From assembly GCF_013204885.1 (NCBI RefSeq), contig NZ_JABMKX010000029.1, positions 1-60,031 on the forward strand: a DNA stretch of 60,031 nucleotides, given 5' to 3'. The first letter of the stretch is position 1; the number at the start of each line of letters is the position of its first letter. The position numbers were made by a program, and so were the translations under genes. The DNA comes from Paenibacillus tritici. GTDB lineage: Bacteria; Bacillota; Bacilli; Paenibacillales; Paenibacillaceae. The notes under the pieces are model-generated. The model was given only the letters and a program-made list of their open reading frames with translations. It did no database searches and was not told the origin of the DNA. Below are positions 33,038 through 42,273 of this stretch, piece by piece.

Positions 33038-34543
33038 ATGAACCGGGAAAAGGTGTATGATATTGTCATTTACGGCGGAACCGCTGCAGGAATTACAGCT
33101 GCGGTCCAAGCTGCAAAAATGGGCAAATCTGTGGTAGTGATCGAGCAGGGACAGCGCATAGGGGGCCTTACCAGCGGAGGTCTGGGAGATACGGATGTGG
33201 GGATGAAGCAGGCGGTCGGCGGTCTGTCCCTGGAGTTCTACCAGCGGGTAGCCCGGAAATATAATGAAGACGGGGCACGCTGGCTGTTCGAACCCAAAGT
33301 GGCGCTCGAAGTACTGCAGGACCTCGTGCTCGAACACCCTATCGAGGTTGTCTGCGGAGACAGGCTTGAGCTTCAGGACGGGGTGGCCAGACAAGACACC
33401 ACAATCACTTCTATCCGCATGGAATCGGGGAACATCTATAGGGGCAGGATGTTTATTGATGCTACGTATGAAGGCGATCTGATGGGCAAATCAGGCGTAT
33501 CCTATACTGTCGGCCGGGAGCCGAATTCAGCCTATGGCGAGACGCTTAACGGTATTCAGCCCGGCGACGAGCTGAACGAGCTTCCAGCCGGTATTGATCC
33601 CTATATCATAAAAGGAGTACCTTCAAGCGGCTTGCTCCCGCGTGTCAATGCTACCCGCGGCGGCGGTATCGGTGACGGTGACAACAAGCTTCAGGCGTAT
33701 AACTTCCGCATGTGCCTGACGGACAATCCCGGCAACCGCCTGGAGCTCGGGAAGCCTGAGGGATATAACGAGGCCGATTATGAAATTCTGTTCCGGGCCA
33801 TTGAGCAGGGGCAGCGCTCCCGTTTCTTTAAATTAAACCGGGTTACTGCAGAGAAGACGGATTCCAACAACAATAGCGGCATTTCTACGGATTACAACGG
33901 AATGAACCATAGCTATGCAGAGGCGGATTATCCGGCAAGAGAAGCCATGTGGGAGGCCCACCGCATCTATCAGCAAGGTTATGTCTGGACCCTGCAGAAT
34001 CATCCGCGGGTGCCGGAGGACATCCGGGCGGTCTACAAGCCGTGGGGGCTGCCGCTTGATGAATTCACGGACAGCGGCCACTGGACACCCCAGTTATATA
34101 TCAGGGAATCCCGCAGGATGATCGGCGATTATGTGGTTACGGAGCATGATGTCAGACTGGACAATCCGGTTCTGGATTCCATCGGCATGGGCTCCTTCGC
34201 CATGGACTCGCACCATACCCAATACTATGTGAACGAAGACGGCCATGTAAGCACAGAGGGCGGATTCTATGTGAGATTGGCTGCACCTTACCCGATAAGC
34301 TACCGGGCGGTTGTACCGAAACGGACGGAGTGCACCAATCTGATCGTACCGGTATGTGTATCTGCTACTCATGCCGCCTACGGCTCAATCCGCATGGAAC
34401 CGGTATTTATGATCCTGGGGCAATCGGCTGCGGCTGCAGCCGCGCTGGCGCTTGACGCGGACGGGATTGTTCAGAATGTAGAGGTGGAGAAGCTGCATTC
34501 CATCCTTCTTCAAGAAAATCAGGTTTTGTATACAGACGTCTAA
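33038..34543 (+). CDS. FAD-dependent oxidoreductase (FAD_oxidored family)
   Basis: Starting at 33038 (TAGGAGG 7 bp upstream) the protein has 501 residues. It opens with the dinucleotide fold DIVIYGGTAAGITAAVQAAK, an acidic VVVIEQGQRIGG, and LTSGGLGDTDVG. Further blocks FIDATYEGDLMGKSGVSY, and late LIVPVCVSATHAAYGSIRMEP are typical of FAD_oxidored proteins commonly but loosely called xanthan lyase. It differs clearly from the cassette B oxidoreductase and is on the other strand, divergent from the GH130-like gene. No signal peptide is visible. Its 3' end overlaps that of the convergent AraC gene by 4 bp. Substrate unknown; a sugar or sugar acid is a reasonable inference. Confidence 0.87.
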   Translation: MNREKVYDIVIYGGTAAGITAAVQAAKMGKSVVVIEQGQRIGGLTSGGLGDTDVGMKQAVGGLSLEFYQRVARKYNEDGARWLFEPKVALEVLQDLVLEHPIEVVCGDRLELQDGVARQDTTITSIRMESGNIYRGRMFIDATYEGDLMGKSGVSYTVGREPNSAYGETLNGIQPGDELNELPAGIDPYIIKGVPSSGLLPRVNATRGGGIGDGDNKLQAYNFRMCLTDNPGNRLELGKPEGYNEADYEILFRAIEQGQRSRFFKLNRVTAEKTDSNNNSGISTDYNGMNHSYAEADYPAREAMWEAHRIYQQGYVWTLQNHPRVPEDIRAVYKPWGLPLDEFTDSGHWTPQLYIRESRRMIGDYVVTEHDVRLDNPVLDSIGMGSFAMDSHHTQYYVNEDGHVSTEGGFYVRLAAPYPISYRAVVPKRTECTNLIVPVCVSATHAAYGSIRMEPVFMILGQSAAAAAALALDADGIVQNVEVEKLHSILLQENQVLYTDV

Positions 34544-35382
34544 TCTGTGCATCCACTCGGATGGAACCGGAACCCGAATCTGCGCCGGTATTCTCCCGGG
34601 GAATAATCAAAGTGTCCGCGGAACATCCGGCAGAAGTGGGCATAGCTCTGGAAGCCCGTTTTGTCGGCAATCTGTTCAAGCGTTAGGTCACTGTACAGCA
34701 CCTGCTGCTGTGCAAGCTTCAGTCTGACGCGAATACAGTAGGCGAACATAGATTGGCCAAAAGAAACCTTGAACAGATAGGAGCAGCGGGACACACTTAA
34801 CCCGGCGGAGGCCGATATCTGCTCCAGGCTAAGCGGTTCATGGGCATGCTTGTCTATGAATAACTTAAGCTTGTACGCGGTGTCCTCTCCCTTGGTACGC
34901 GGATTGACCCCAATCACATGCTCCAGGGTCAGGCAAAATGTTCTCAGAAGATAGTCCATGATCTCGTCCAGGTTTTGCATCATTTTTCTCTTCTCGCTGA
35001 TGATATGCTTCCATAACGTAAGCACCGTATCGTCAAAACCGATATTCGTTTTTACCGGCAGGCTTGTGTTGGCCCACCACAAGTCCAGCCATTCCCCCTT
35101 GCCGGCCAGGAAATAGTCCGAAGCAGGCTGAATCTCACCCGAGGCTGGTACGCTTCGGGGCTGAACGCTCAGTTCGTAGGGCTGGCCGGGAGGATAGATG
35201 AGCAGGTCTCCAGGGATGATGGTCTCGTAATTCCCCGCCACCAGCGCCCGGCAGGTTCCTTCTGCCTGAAACCGGAACAGATAGTAGGTCAGCCCCTCTT
35301 CGTACTTCACGGAGTGGGGCTTCGTGTGTGCGAAATAGTTAGCATACATGACACCGGAACGATGCGGCTCTGACTTCATCAT
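34540..35382 (-). CDS. AraC-family transcriptional regulator (cupin sensor)
   Basis: The 280-residue protein has an N-terminal cupin-like sugar-binding half (PGDLLIYPPGQPYELSVQ is the typical strand pair) and a C-terminal AraC double HTH at about 175-270: ISASAGLSVSRCSYLFKVSFG and IADKTGFQSYAHFCRMFRGHFDYSPGEY. The start ATG overlaps the stop of the YesN gene (ATGA), so it is translationally coupled to the two-component pair. It therefore adds an intracellular ligand sensor to the same regulatory operon. Probable targets are cassette B and the neighbouring FAD oxidoreductase gene; this is inference from position. Confidence 0.92.
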   Translation of the reverse strand: MMKSEPHRSGVMYANYFAHTKPHSVKYEEGLTYYLFRFQAEGTCRALVAGNYETIIPGDLLIYPPGQPYELSVQPRSVPASGEIQPASDYFLAGKGEWLDLWWANTSLPVKTNIGFDDTVLTLWKHIISEKRKMMQNLDEIMDYLLRTFCLTLEHVIGVNPRTKGEDTAYKLKLFIDKHAHEPLSLEQISASAGLSVSRCSYLFKVSFGQSMFAYCIRVRLKLAQQQVLYSDLTLEQIADKTGFQSYAHFCRMFRGHFDYSPGEYRRRFGFRFHPSGCTD

Positions 35383-37016
35383 CGGTAAGGCTTCTCCTCC
35401 GGCCGGTCAGGATGATAGCCCGCCCTGAATTCCGAAGGCGTCTGCCCGGTGATTTTCTTGAACATTTCGCTGAAATACCGCCGCTCCTGGTAACCCGCTG
35501 CAAGGGCGACCTCCTGCACAGGCATCCCCTCGATCAGCAGCGCTTTGGCCTTCTGGATCTTCTCCGTAGTCACGTACTGGGTAACAGTCATACCGGTCAC
35601 CTTCTTGAAAAGACTGGAATAGTAGCTCACGCTGAGATGGACGTGAGCAGCACAATCCCCCACCGTTATATCCTCAGAGAGATGGCTCTGGATATAATCG
35701 AGTGAGGCATAGATGACCTTCTGCCCTTCGGACAGGCTGTTCTTGCGCACCAGTGCGGCCCCTTCCACGCATAACTCCAGCAGCTGCCGCTGCAGAGAGG
35801 CCAGCGGCAGTCCGGCTGTCCCCTGAACAGTCCTGAACCTCTGGATCAGCGGCTGGATATCCGCATACGGAATCAGCTCATAGAAGCTCCGGATCGCCGA
35901 AGCAGCCAGCTCATCGTACAGGCTGAGCAGATAATCCGGATTCTGCCGGGAGACAAGACTCTGAAGGCCTGTCGAGATATCCTCCAGAATGGCCGCTGCC
36001 TTGCCGGCATTGCCCGAGCGCAGCGCCAGCAGCAGCTCGTCCTTGTATTCCAGGGACAGCGGCTCCTGGCTGCCGGCCGGGAGAATATCGTCATAGCGGA
36101 TGGCTGCATTGCCTTCCGTGAACAGATGATAGGCCAGCGCCCGGTTGGCCTGCAGATAGGAATCGGGCAGCTCACTTGTCTCCTCCACTCTGCCCCCGAC
36201 CCCGACCGAGACGGTGAATTTGGTGTAGCGTTCAATATTCCGGCAGCAGCGTTCGGCAATCTCCACCGCACTGACCGTGCTGCAGTCATTCATAACCGCC
36301 AGATAGCGGTTATGTCTGGCGCGGAAGACTACGCAGCGTACATGCTCGGCAATCGTCTCCTGTGTGATATTGAGCAGCGAGAAGCGGATCAGCTCCACCT
36401 CGCGGATGCACAGCTCGGCTGCCCGCTCCTGAAAGTGATCAATCTCAAGCAGCATGACCACGAATCCTAGCGGATTCAGATCAATATTCAGGAATTCCCA
36501 GCGGGCCGCCGCCTGCTCCCAGGCTGTACGGTGGCTGACCAGCAGGGCGAAATATTCCTGCCGCAGCACCGGCAGACTCTCCCGCAATCGGTTCTCCATC
36601 TCCCGCAGGGTAAGCAGCTTCGAGTGTTCTTCCATAATTTCCGCCTTCGCCCGCAGCACCGTCTTCATAATATCCTCTTCGGTAAACGGCTTGACGACAA
36701 AGTCAAAAGCGCCAAGCTGGACGGCCTGCTGCGCATATTCAAAATCGGCATAGCCGCTAATCAGAATCACTTTACAATCCCGGTGGCGTTCCAGCACGGC
36801 CCGCAGCATGGAGAGTCCATCCATTCTCGGCATCCGTATATCCGTAATGACAAGATCCGGGCGCAGCTCCGAGATGATGTCCAGCCCAGCCTCCCCGTTG
36901 GCTGCCGTACCCGCCACCCGGATACCCTGCTCCGCCCAGTTCATGCAGGTGAGTCCTGCAACTACGCTTTTGATATCGTCTATAATGCACAAGCTGATCA
37001 CACCCTTATCGTCCAT
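35379..37016 (-). CDS. YesN-type AraC response regulator, cassette B
   Basis: The 545-residue protein has a receiver domain with phospho-acceptor Asp59 in DLVITDIRMPRMDG and Lys in VVKPF, a central helical domain of about 260 residues, and a C-terminal AraC double HTH with HLSVSYYSSLFKKVTGMTV and YQERRYFSEMFKKITGQTPSEF. It is similar throughout to the cassette A YesN. Its start overlaps the kinase gene end by 11 bp. Inferred to activate the cassette B transport and enzyme genes on a signal from the kinase. Confidence 0.95.
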   Translation of the reverse strand: MDDKGVISLCIIDDIKSVVAGLTCMNWAEQGIRVAGTAANGEAGLDIISELRPDLVITDIRMPRMDGLSMLRAVLERHRDCKVILISGYADFEYAQQAVQLGAFDFVVKPFTEEDIMKTVLRAKAEIMEEHSKLLTLREMENRLRESLPVLRQEYFALLVSHRTAWEQAAARWEFLNIDLNPLGFVVMLLEIDHFQERAAELCIREVELIRFSLLNITQETIAEHVRCVVFRARHNRYLAVMNDCSTVSAVEIAERCCRNIERYTKFTVSVGVGGRVEETSELPDSYLQANRALAYHLFTEGNAAIRYDDILPAGSQEPLSLEYKDELLLALRSGNAGKAAAILEDISTGLQSLVSRQNPDYLLSLYDELAASAIRSFYELIPYADIQPLIQRFRTVQGTAGLPLASLQRQLLELCVEGAALVRKNSLSEGQKVIYASLDYIQSHLSEDITVGDCAAHVHLSVSYYSSLFKKVTGMTVTQYVTTEKIQKAKALLIEGMPVQEVALAAGYQERRYFSEMFKKITGQTPSEFRAGYHPDRPEEKPYR

Positions 37017-38769
37017 CCTGATGCTCCTCTCTCTTGGGTAAAGATAGGATGACCGCCGTTCCCCTGCCCGGCCCGCTGTCCACCCGGAACACCGCGCTGT
37101 CCCCGTAATAGAGCTGCAGCCTGCGGATCAGATTGGACACGGCATACCCCTTCTCCGATTCCCGCCAGAACAGCGCCCGGACCTGATCCTCCTCCATCCC
37201 GGTTCCGTTGTCGCGGACCGTAATACACCAGCGTTCCCCCTCGTCCAATACCTCTATATCAATCACTCCGCCGCTTTCCAGATCACGGAAGCCATGCAGA
37301 ATGCTGTTCTCCACCAGCGGCTGAAGCAGAATGCGCGGAAGAGGGAGTGTATTCAGCGCTTCATCCTCTACGTAGATTTCATAACGGAATAACCCTTCAT
37401 AGCAGCTGCACTGCAGCTCCAGATACTGGCCGACATGCTCCAGCTCCTTGGACAGCGTGGTGATCTCCTGCCCTTTATTCAGCCCCAGCTGAAACAGCCG
37501 GGACAGCGACACTACCATCCGCTGCGACTGCTCCACCTGCTTCAGATTCAGCTTCCAGTAGATCGTATTCAGCGTGTTGTAGAGGAAATGGGGGTCCATC
37601 TGCGCCGACAGCGCCTTGATCTCCGCCGAGCGTTTATGTGTCTCCGCCTCGGTGACTTCGCCGATCAGCACTACAATCTGCTCCAGCATCCGGTTGAACC
37701 GGATACCGACCTGAGCCAGCTCGTCCCCGCTGCTGCTCTCGAACCGGGCGCTCAGATCGTTGCTTTCCACCTTTTTCATGACCTTCATCAGACCTTGAAG
37801 GGGCCTCAGCAGATAACGGGTAAATGCGCCGGATACCATCATCGTAACTGTAAAGGCAGCGAGGGCTACCACTACAAGCATCCACTTGACATAGATCATA
37901 TCCTTCAGCACGCTGGCTTTGGACTGGATCGTGGTCATCGTCCAATCCGCAATGCCCAGATGGGCATAGTTCAGCAGGTAGGATTCACCGCCCAGCCTGA
38001 ACGTATTGCTGAGATCCCGGCTGCTGCTGATCATACCGCCCAGATGACTGCCCTCCAGCGCCTGCCGGACCAGCGGATCTTTCACAGAATACACGGGCTC
38101 CCCTGAAGCGTTCAGCAGGAAGCTGTGCCCCCCGCCGCCGGTACCTCCGCTTACCAGCTTGCGGAAGCCGTCTTCGCGGATATTGACTACGATATACACA
38201 CCGCTGACCGGAGTATCGAATATGGGCTCCAGGATCAGTGAGATCACCCGGTCCTTACCGGAGAACAGCATATCCTCATGTCCCTCAACCCACAGGTTCT
38301 TCTTCTCCTGTTCAATGCGCTCATACAGAAACGTATCCTTGAACTCCGTCAGCCGGTTGCGGTTCATTGACGACGGGTAGAACTCCCCGATCGGCGTGGA
38401 CACATAGATGGACTGAATCAGCGGCTCGGCAATCCGCGCCTGCGAGAAAACGTTATCAAGATCATTCAGGTGGGTATAATATCTGCCTGTGTCCCCGGAG
38501 ACGACATCCCTCATCATATCGTGAAAAGGCTGGCTGATCATAAAGGTCATCATGATCAGGGTCAGCTTGTTCAGCTTCTCGTCGATGATCTGTGCCGATT
38601 TGACGACGGTATCCTGGGTGAGCTTCAGCGCATTCTTCTCCAGGATCGCTGCGGAGATGGAATAGGACAGCCCTCCGGTCATCAGCACAGAGAGGAGAAT
38701 CACGGCCAGGAATGCGGTTTTTAATTTACTGCGGAACGATTGCTTCCGGAAATAGTCCAATTTCTTCAC
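37006..38769 (-). CDS. YesM-type sensor histidine kinase, cassette B
   Basis: The 587-residue membrane kinase has a first helix at about 18-38 (FLAVILLSVLMTGGLSYSI), a large extracellular domain, a second helix near 290-315 (WMLVVVALAAFTVTMMV), a HAMP linker, phospho-acceptor His near 394 in MDPHFLYNTLN, and an ATP-binding domain with VENSILHGF and DNGTGMEED. It shares order and length with the cassette A kinase, while the extracellular part differs more. It heads the kinase, YesN, AraC operon. The sensed ligand is unknown. Confidence 0.94.
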   Translation of the reverse strand: MKKLDYFRKQSFRSKLKTAFLAVILLSVLMTGGLSYSISAAILEKNALKLTQDTVVKSAQIIDEKLNKLTLIMMTFMISQPFHDMMRDVVSGDTGRYYTHLNDLDNVFSQARIAEPLIQSIYVSTPIGEFYPSSMNRNRLTEFKDTFLYERIEQEKKNLWVEGHEDMLFSGKDRVISLILEPIFDTPVSGVYIVVNIREDGFRKLVSGGTGGGGHSFLLNASGEPVYSVKDPLVRQALEGSHLGGMISSSRDLSNTFRLGGESYLLNYAHLGIADWTMTTIQSKASVLKDMIYVKWMLVVVALAAFTVTMMVSGAFTRYLLRPLQGLMKVMKKVESNDLSARFESSSGDELAQVGIRFNRMLEQIVVLIGEVTEAETHKRSAEIKALSAQMDPHFLYNTLNTIYWKLNLKQVEQSQRMVVSLSRLFQLGLNKGQEITTLSKELEHVGQYLELQCSCYEGLFRYEIYVEDEALNTLPLPRILLQPLVENSILHGFRDLESGGVIDIEVLDEGERWCITVRDNGTGMEEDQVRALFWRESEKGYAVSNLIRRLQLYYGDSAVFRVDSGPGRGTAVILSLPKREEHQDGR

Positions 38770-38892
38770 GCCTTCCCGTGTACATGCCTGTTCTTTCGAT
38801 TATGTCATCCGGACCCGGGGCCGGGCAATAAGCCGCTTAAGATATAGTGAAATCACCGTATGCGGAGCATGGATTTACCGTATGTACAATCC

Positions 38893-38938
38893 AAAAAGCC
38901 TGCTTGAATTCCGGCATCCTCCCGGCTTCAAACAGGCT
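38893..38938 (-). terminator. Rho-independent terminator of the hybrid kinase gene
   Basis: On the minus strand AGCCTGTTTGAAGCCGG pairs with CCGGAATTCAAGCAGGCT and is followed by TTTTT. It lies about 10 bp beyond the stop at 38949. Confidence 0.9.
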
Positions 38939-38948
38939 CTTGTACGAT

Positions 38949-40556
38949 TTATGATTCCGGCTTACTGTGCTTCAGCAAGGCCAATATGTTATTGAGCAGA
39001 TGCACCTTGCGGATGGGCTTGATAATGATGGAGGCAAACTGCGCTTTGGTCTCCTCGTCCAGATTCGTCCCCAGGGGGGCAAGCAGAATGACGGGCAGCT
39101 TCCTGCCCGGAGCAAGCTGGCGCATATGCTTGGCAAGCTCTGTGGCTTCTGTCCCGGCGATATCCTTGTCCATAAGGATTAGATCATAGTCGTTATTGGC
39201 CGCCACAAGCTCCAGGGCCTCTCCGGCAGTACGGGCAGAATTCACAGCCACACTCCAGTCCTCAAGTACCGAAGAGATGACCTGCAGACTGGTCAGATTA
39301 TCATCCACAACCAGGATCTTAATGGCATCAAGCACATCCTTCTCGAAGGGAATCGAGGGCAGGCTTGTATACTTCTCCAGATATAGTGTGACTTCCAGCC
39401 TGGTCCCTGTCCCTTCCTCGCTTTCGGCAGAGATCTCTCCCCCCATCAGCTCCACCAGCTGTCTGCAGATGGCCAGCCCCAGTCCGGTACCTCCGTAATG
39501 ATGCAGCTCGCTGTTCTGGTGAACCTGGGTATATTTGTTGAACAGCCGCTTCAGCTTGTCCTGCGCTATCCCTATCCCGGAATCCTGAACCCTGATCCTA
39601 ATTCCGACCTCTTCCCCGCGCACAGGCAAGGATTTCAGCTCAATCAGGATCTCCCCGGCGTGGGTGAACTTCAGGGCGTTGCTTACGATATTCATGATGA
39701 TCTGGCGTATCTTGGGGGCATCTCCCAGAACATATAGTGGAATCTCCGAATCCACATTCAGAATAACCTCCAGGTTTTTCTCAAAAGCCTTGGTGGAGAA
39801 CAGATAGACGCTCTCTTCCAGGGCGGTGATAATATCGAACGGTTCTTTTTCAATGAACAGCTTGCCCGCTTCCATCTTGCTGAAATCCAGAACATCGTTC
39901 AGGAATTGCAGCAGCTTGGCATTACTCGATTCAATGATCTCCATGTAATACCGCTGTTCCTCGTTCATATCAGTCGTCATCATCAGATCCGTCATGCTGA
40001 TAATGCCGTTCATGGGGGTGCGGATTTCATGGCTGAGCATGGCGAACAGATCCAATTTCGATTGGCTCCGCTGCTCTACAGCTTCATACTTCCGTTCCAA
40101 ATTCATAATATAGGTGAAAAAATAAGCCATTGCGCTTAAGATGTCCAGGTCTTCCTTCGTATGACTCCCGGCCGCAGGGTCCATCAGGCAGATCGTCCCG
40201 AGCGATTCGCCATCCTCAGTGATCAGGGGAACGCCAATGAATGAATGCACTCCCCGGGTGTGTATGAAGCCGAGCGCAGGGGACGCGGGCTGTGTATGCG
40301 TATCAGCGACCAGTAACGGCTTATTGTTATTCAGAGTGATCAGACTGCAAATAGGATCAAAAAACGCAGAGCCATCCGTATCCGGCGCCGTCAGCTCTTC
40401 CCGGTTGAACACCCGCAGCAGGGGATCTGAGCTTACACCATACACCGAAATCAGAATCGTGTTGGACTTGAAAAGTTGGCTTAGCAGCTCTATCATCCGG
40501 TCTGCGGCATCCTCTAAATTACGTATTACCGGACTACGGGTATTCGTATTCTCCAT
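38949..40556 (-). CDS. Soluble hybrid sensor histidine kinase (GAF-HisKA-HATPase-REC)
   Basis: The 535-residue protein has no membrane helix. An N-terminal GAF domain (about 15-150, with GVPLITEDGESLGTICLMD) is followed by a HisKA domain with phospho-acceptor His176 in AMLSHEIRTPMNG, a HATPase domain with NALKFTHAGE, DSGIGIAQDKL and GGTGLGLAICRQL, and a C-terminal receiver with IKILVVDDN, a probable phospho-Asp462 in LILMDKDI, and IIIKPIRK. It would sense a cytoplasmic small molecule or redox signal. It stands alone, with its own terminator and no adjacent output regulator, so a separate phosphotransfer partner is needed. Output unknown. Confidence 0.93.
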   Translation of the reverse strand: MENTNTRSPVIRNLEDAADRMIELLSQLFKSNTILISVYGVSSDPLLRVFNREELTAPDTDGSAFFDPICSLITLNNNKPLLVADTHTQPASPALGFIHTRGVHSFIGVPLITEDGESLGTICLMDPAAGSHTKEDLDILSAMAYFFTYIMNLERKYEAVEQRSQSKLDLFAMLSHEIRTPMNGIISMTDLMMTTDMNEEQRYYMEIIESSNAKLLQFLNDVLDFSKMEAGKLFIEKEPFDIITALEESVYLFSTKAFEKNLEVILNVDSEIPLYVLGDAPKIRQIIMNIVSNALKFTHAGEILIELKSLPVRGEEVGIRIRVQDSGIGIAQDKLKRLFNKYTQVHQNSELHHYGGTGLGLAICRQLVELMGGEISAESEEGTGTRLEVTLYLEKYTSLPSIPFEKDVLDAIKILVVDDNLTSLQVISSVLEDWSVAVNSARTAGEALELVAANNDYDLILMDKDIAGTEATELAKHMRQLAPGRKLPVILLAPLGTNLDEETKAQFASIIIKPIRKVHLLNNILALLKHSKPES

Positions 40557-40651
40557 CTTCGTACCAGAACCTCATTTCCCAAGCCTAAATATGTAACGAT
40601 AGACTTGACTGGTCCTTATCATAACAGAAAAAACAAGATAATATAACGCAG

Positions 40652-40680
40652 TAAGCCCCTCCCAGCCGGGAAGGGGCTTA
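40652..40680 (-). terminator. Rho-independent terminator of the HTH/helical-repeat regulator gene
   Basis: TAAGCCCCTCCC pairs with GGGAAGGGGCTTA around a 4-base loop, 23 bp beyond the stop of the 40704 gene. Confidence 0.85.
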
Positions 40681-40703
40681 TTATATATTTGTAAGCAGCT
40701 TCA

Positions 40704-42101
40704 TTACTCCCGCAGGGACCCTGTAGTCCGCTTCGCTCCGGTGTGGGCCTGCTGCACTTTATTGATCAGATGCTTGTACCGCTCCTGATCCTCCGCTGAA
40801 GCAAGCGGCCGGAACTGCTCGAATAATCTTACGGAGCGGATGACATAGGCCACACTGCAGAGAGCCGCCGAAGCCTCCAGACTCTCGAATAGGTAAGCCA
40901 GCCCCTGCTCTGCTCTCTCCGTGTGCAGATAATACACCGCCAGCTCATAGAGCAATACCGGATAGTTATCCGGGATATCCGCATCGGAAGCCGCTTGCCC
41001 CAAGACCATTCCTTCCTGCGCCAGCAACGGCTGGAAGCGGCTGATCAGGCTATCTGTATCCCAGTGGAAGCGGTTAGCCGCTTGAACGGCCTTAAGCAGC
41101 CCGTCCAGCAGCCCCAGCTCAGGGGTGCCGATATATTTCCCATATTCAGGGAGGACTTCAAGTTCACCGCACATCAGACGGTATAGACACGCATAGACTA
41201 TACCAAGCTTCGTGAACTGTTCTTTGATCTGCCGGACCTCTTCCGATTCCTCCACAATCCAGTCCATGTCGGAGTACATGCCTACATAATCAAGCGCCTG
41301 CTTATATTCCCCGGATTCCTCACATACCTTGGACTGGAGCCAGTAGGAATATAGGATATAGAAGCACAGAGGCCTCTGCGCTTCCTTTATCTCCTTATGT
41401 TTTCTGGTTTTGTAATACCTTAGCTCGTACTGGATAGAGGTCTTATGATGCAGCTCCCGGGCCAGTATTCCGGCCTTATCCCAGTGCCGCAAAGAGATGT
41501 AGATGTCCGCGAGCTGCTGTATTGCACCCAATTGGTCGAGTTCCTCCAGGCGCTCCACGAAACACTCGAACCGGGTGGCTGCGCGGAAGTCCGCTTCGGG
41601 GCTCTGGCCAATTCTGATCTTGAACAACCGGTACTGGCAGAGGGCCAGCCGTTCTGAATGCTGATACTTCTCACTGTCAGCTACCCCCTCATAGAGCAGA
41701 GCTGCTGCTTCAAGCTTGCCTTGCCCGTAGAATTCTTCTGCCGTATCGAACAGCAGCGGAGCATATGTAATATTATCCATAATGATAAGAACAACCTGCC
41801 GGATACAGTCCAGCTTGTGAAGCTCCGCACAGCGGTGCAGGAAGGGTCCGAGCCGCCGCCAGTCAGGTGTGGAATGAACGACACATTCATCTATATATAG
41901 CTCATAAAATGTTCCTTCAGGAAGCCCCATCCCGGCGGTAATCCGGTCAAGCTGCTGCATGGCAATAGGACGGTTGCCATTAATAATGCTGCTCAGTGTT
42001 CCCGAATTGACACCGGATAGCCCTGCAAACTGATTGATGGTATAGCTCTCTTTTTTCAGAAAAGCAGCCAGTTCTGCTTGAATTGTAGACTTGTGTTGCA
42101 A
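40704..42101 (-). CDS. XRE-type HTH regulator with helical-repeat (TPR-like) body
   Basis: The start is a TTG at 42101 with GAGGGG about 10 bp upstream, giving 465 residues. Residues 8-60 form an XRE HTH (INQFAGLSGVNSGTLSSIIN). The remaining 400 residues are almost all helical pairs with TPR-like spacing, for example FYGQGKLEAAALLYEGVAD and QLADIYISLRHWDKAGILAREL. This is the architecture of RRNPP-type peptide-responsive regulators (Rgg, PlcR, Rap relatives), though membership cannot be proved by eye. It is divergent from a secreted 174-residue protein, and its promoter carries a direct repeat at the transcript start, suggesting autoregulation. Ligand and targets unknown. Confidence 0.82.
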   Translation of the reverse strand: MQHKSTIQAELAAFLKKESYTINQFAGLSGVNSGTLSSIINGNRPIAMQQLDRITAGMGLPEGTFYELYIDECVVHSTPDWRRLGPFLHRCAELHKLDCIRQVVLIIMDNITYAPLLFDTAEEFYGQGKLEAAALLYEGVADSEKYQHSERLALCQYRLFKIRIGQSPEADFRAATRFECFVERLEELDQLGAIQQLADIYISLRHWDKAGILARELHHKTSIQYELRYYKTRKHKEIKEAQRPLCFYILYSYWLQSKVCEESGEYKQALDYVGMYSDMDWIVEESEEVRQIKEQFTKLGIVYACLYRLMCGELEVLPEYGKYIGTPELGLLDGLLKAVQAANRFHWDTDSLISRFQPLLAQEGMVLGQAASDADIPDNYPVLLYELAVYYLHTERAEQGLAYLFESLEASAALCSVAYVIRSVRLFEQFRPLASAEDQERYKHLINKVQQAHTGAKRTTGSLRE

Positions 42102-42122
42102 ACCAATACCGCCCCTCGAGAA

Positions 42123-42185
42123 CCAGATATTCTAGTAAAAACCCAGATATTCCTATATAATAAGTCCCTTAATTAGACAGGTCAA
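42123..42185 (-). promoter_or_regulatory. Promoter and direct-repeat operator of the HTH regulator gene
   Basis: On the minus strand TTGACC (42180-42185) and TATTAT (42157-42162) are 17 bp apart. Immediately downstream the 10-mer GAATATCTGG occurs twice, at 42143-42152 and 42123-42132, spaced 20 bp or two helical turns. This fits an autoregulatory site. Confidence 0.7.
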
Positions 42186-42190
42186 TCGAG

Positions 42191-42273
42191 TTTGAACGGT
42201 TCAAAAGAGGTTGACAAAACCGGAATAAATGTTATATATCCCCATTTCCGCCTGGCTGCAAAAATATTTTGCA
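42191..42273 (+). promoter_or_regulatory. Promoter and palindromes upstream of the secreted-protein gene
   Basis: TTGACA (42211-42216) and TATATA (42233-42238) are 16 bp apart. A perfect 15-bp palindrome TTTGAACGGTTCAAA (42191-42205) ends 5 bp before the -35 box, and TGCAAAAATATTTTGCA (42257-42273, 7-bp arms) lies in the early transcript. The first is placed like an activator site shared by both divergent promoters. Confidence 0.65.

Noticed and set aside
25668..34543. True xanthan lyase function for the FAD oxidoreductases
   Set aside because: Both show dinucleotide-binding folds and no polysaccharide lyase domain; the label is an annotation carry-over.
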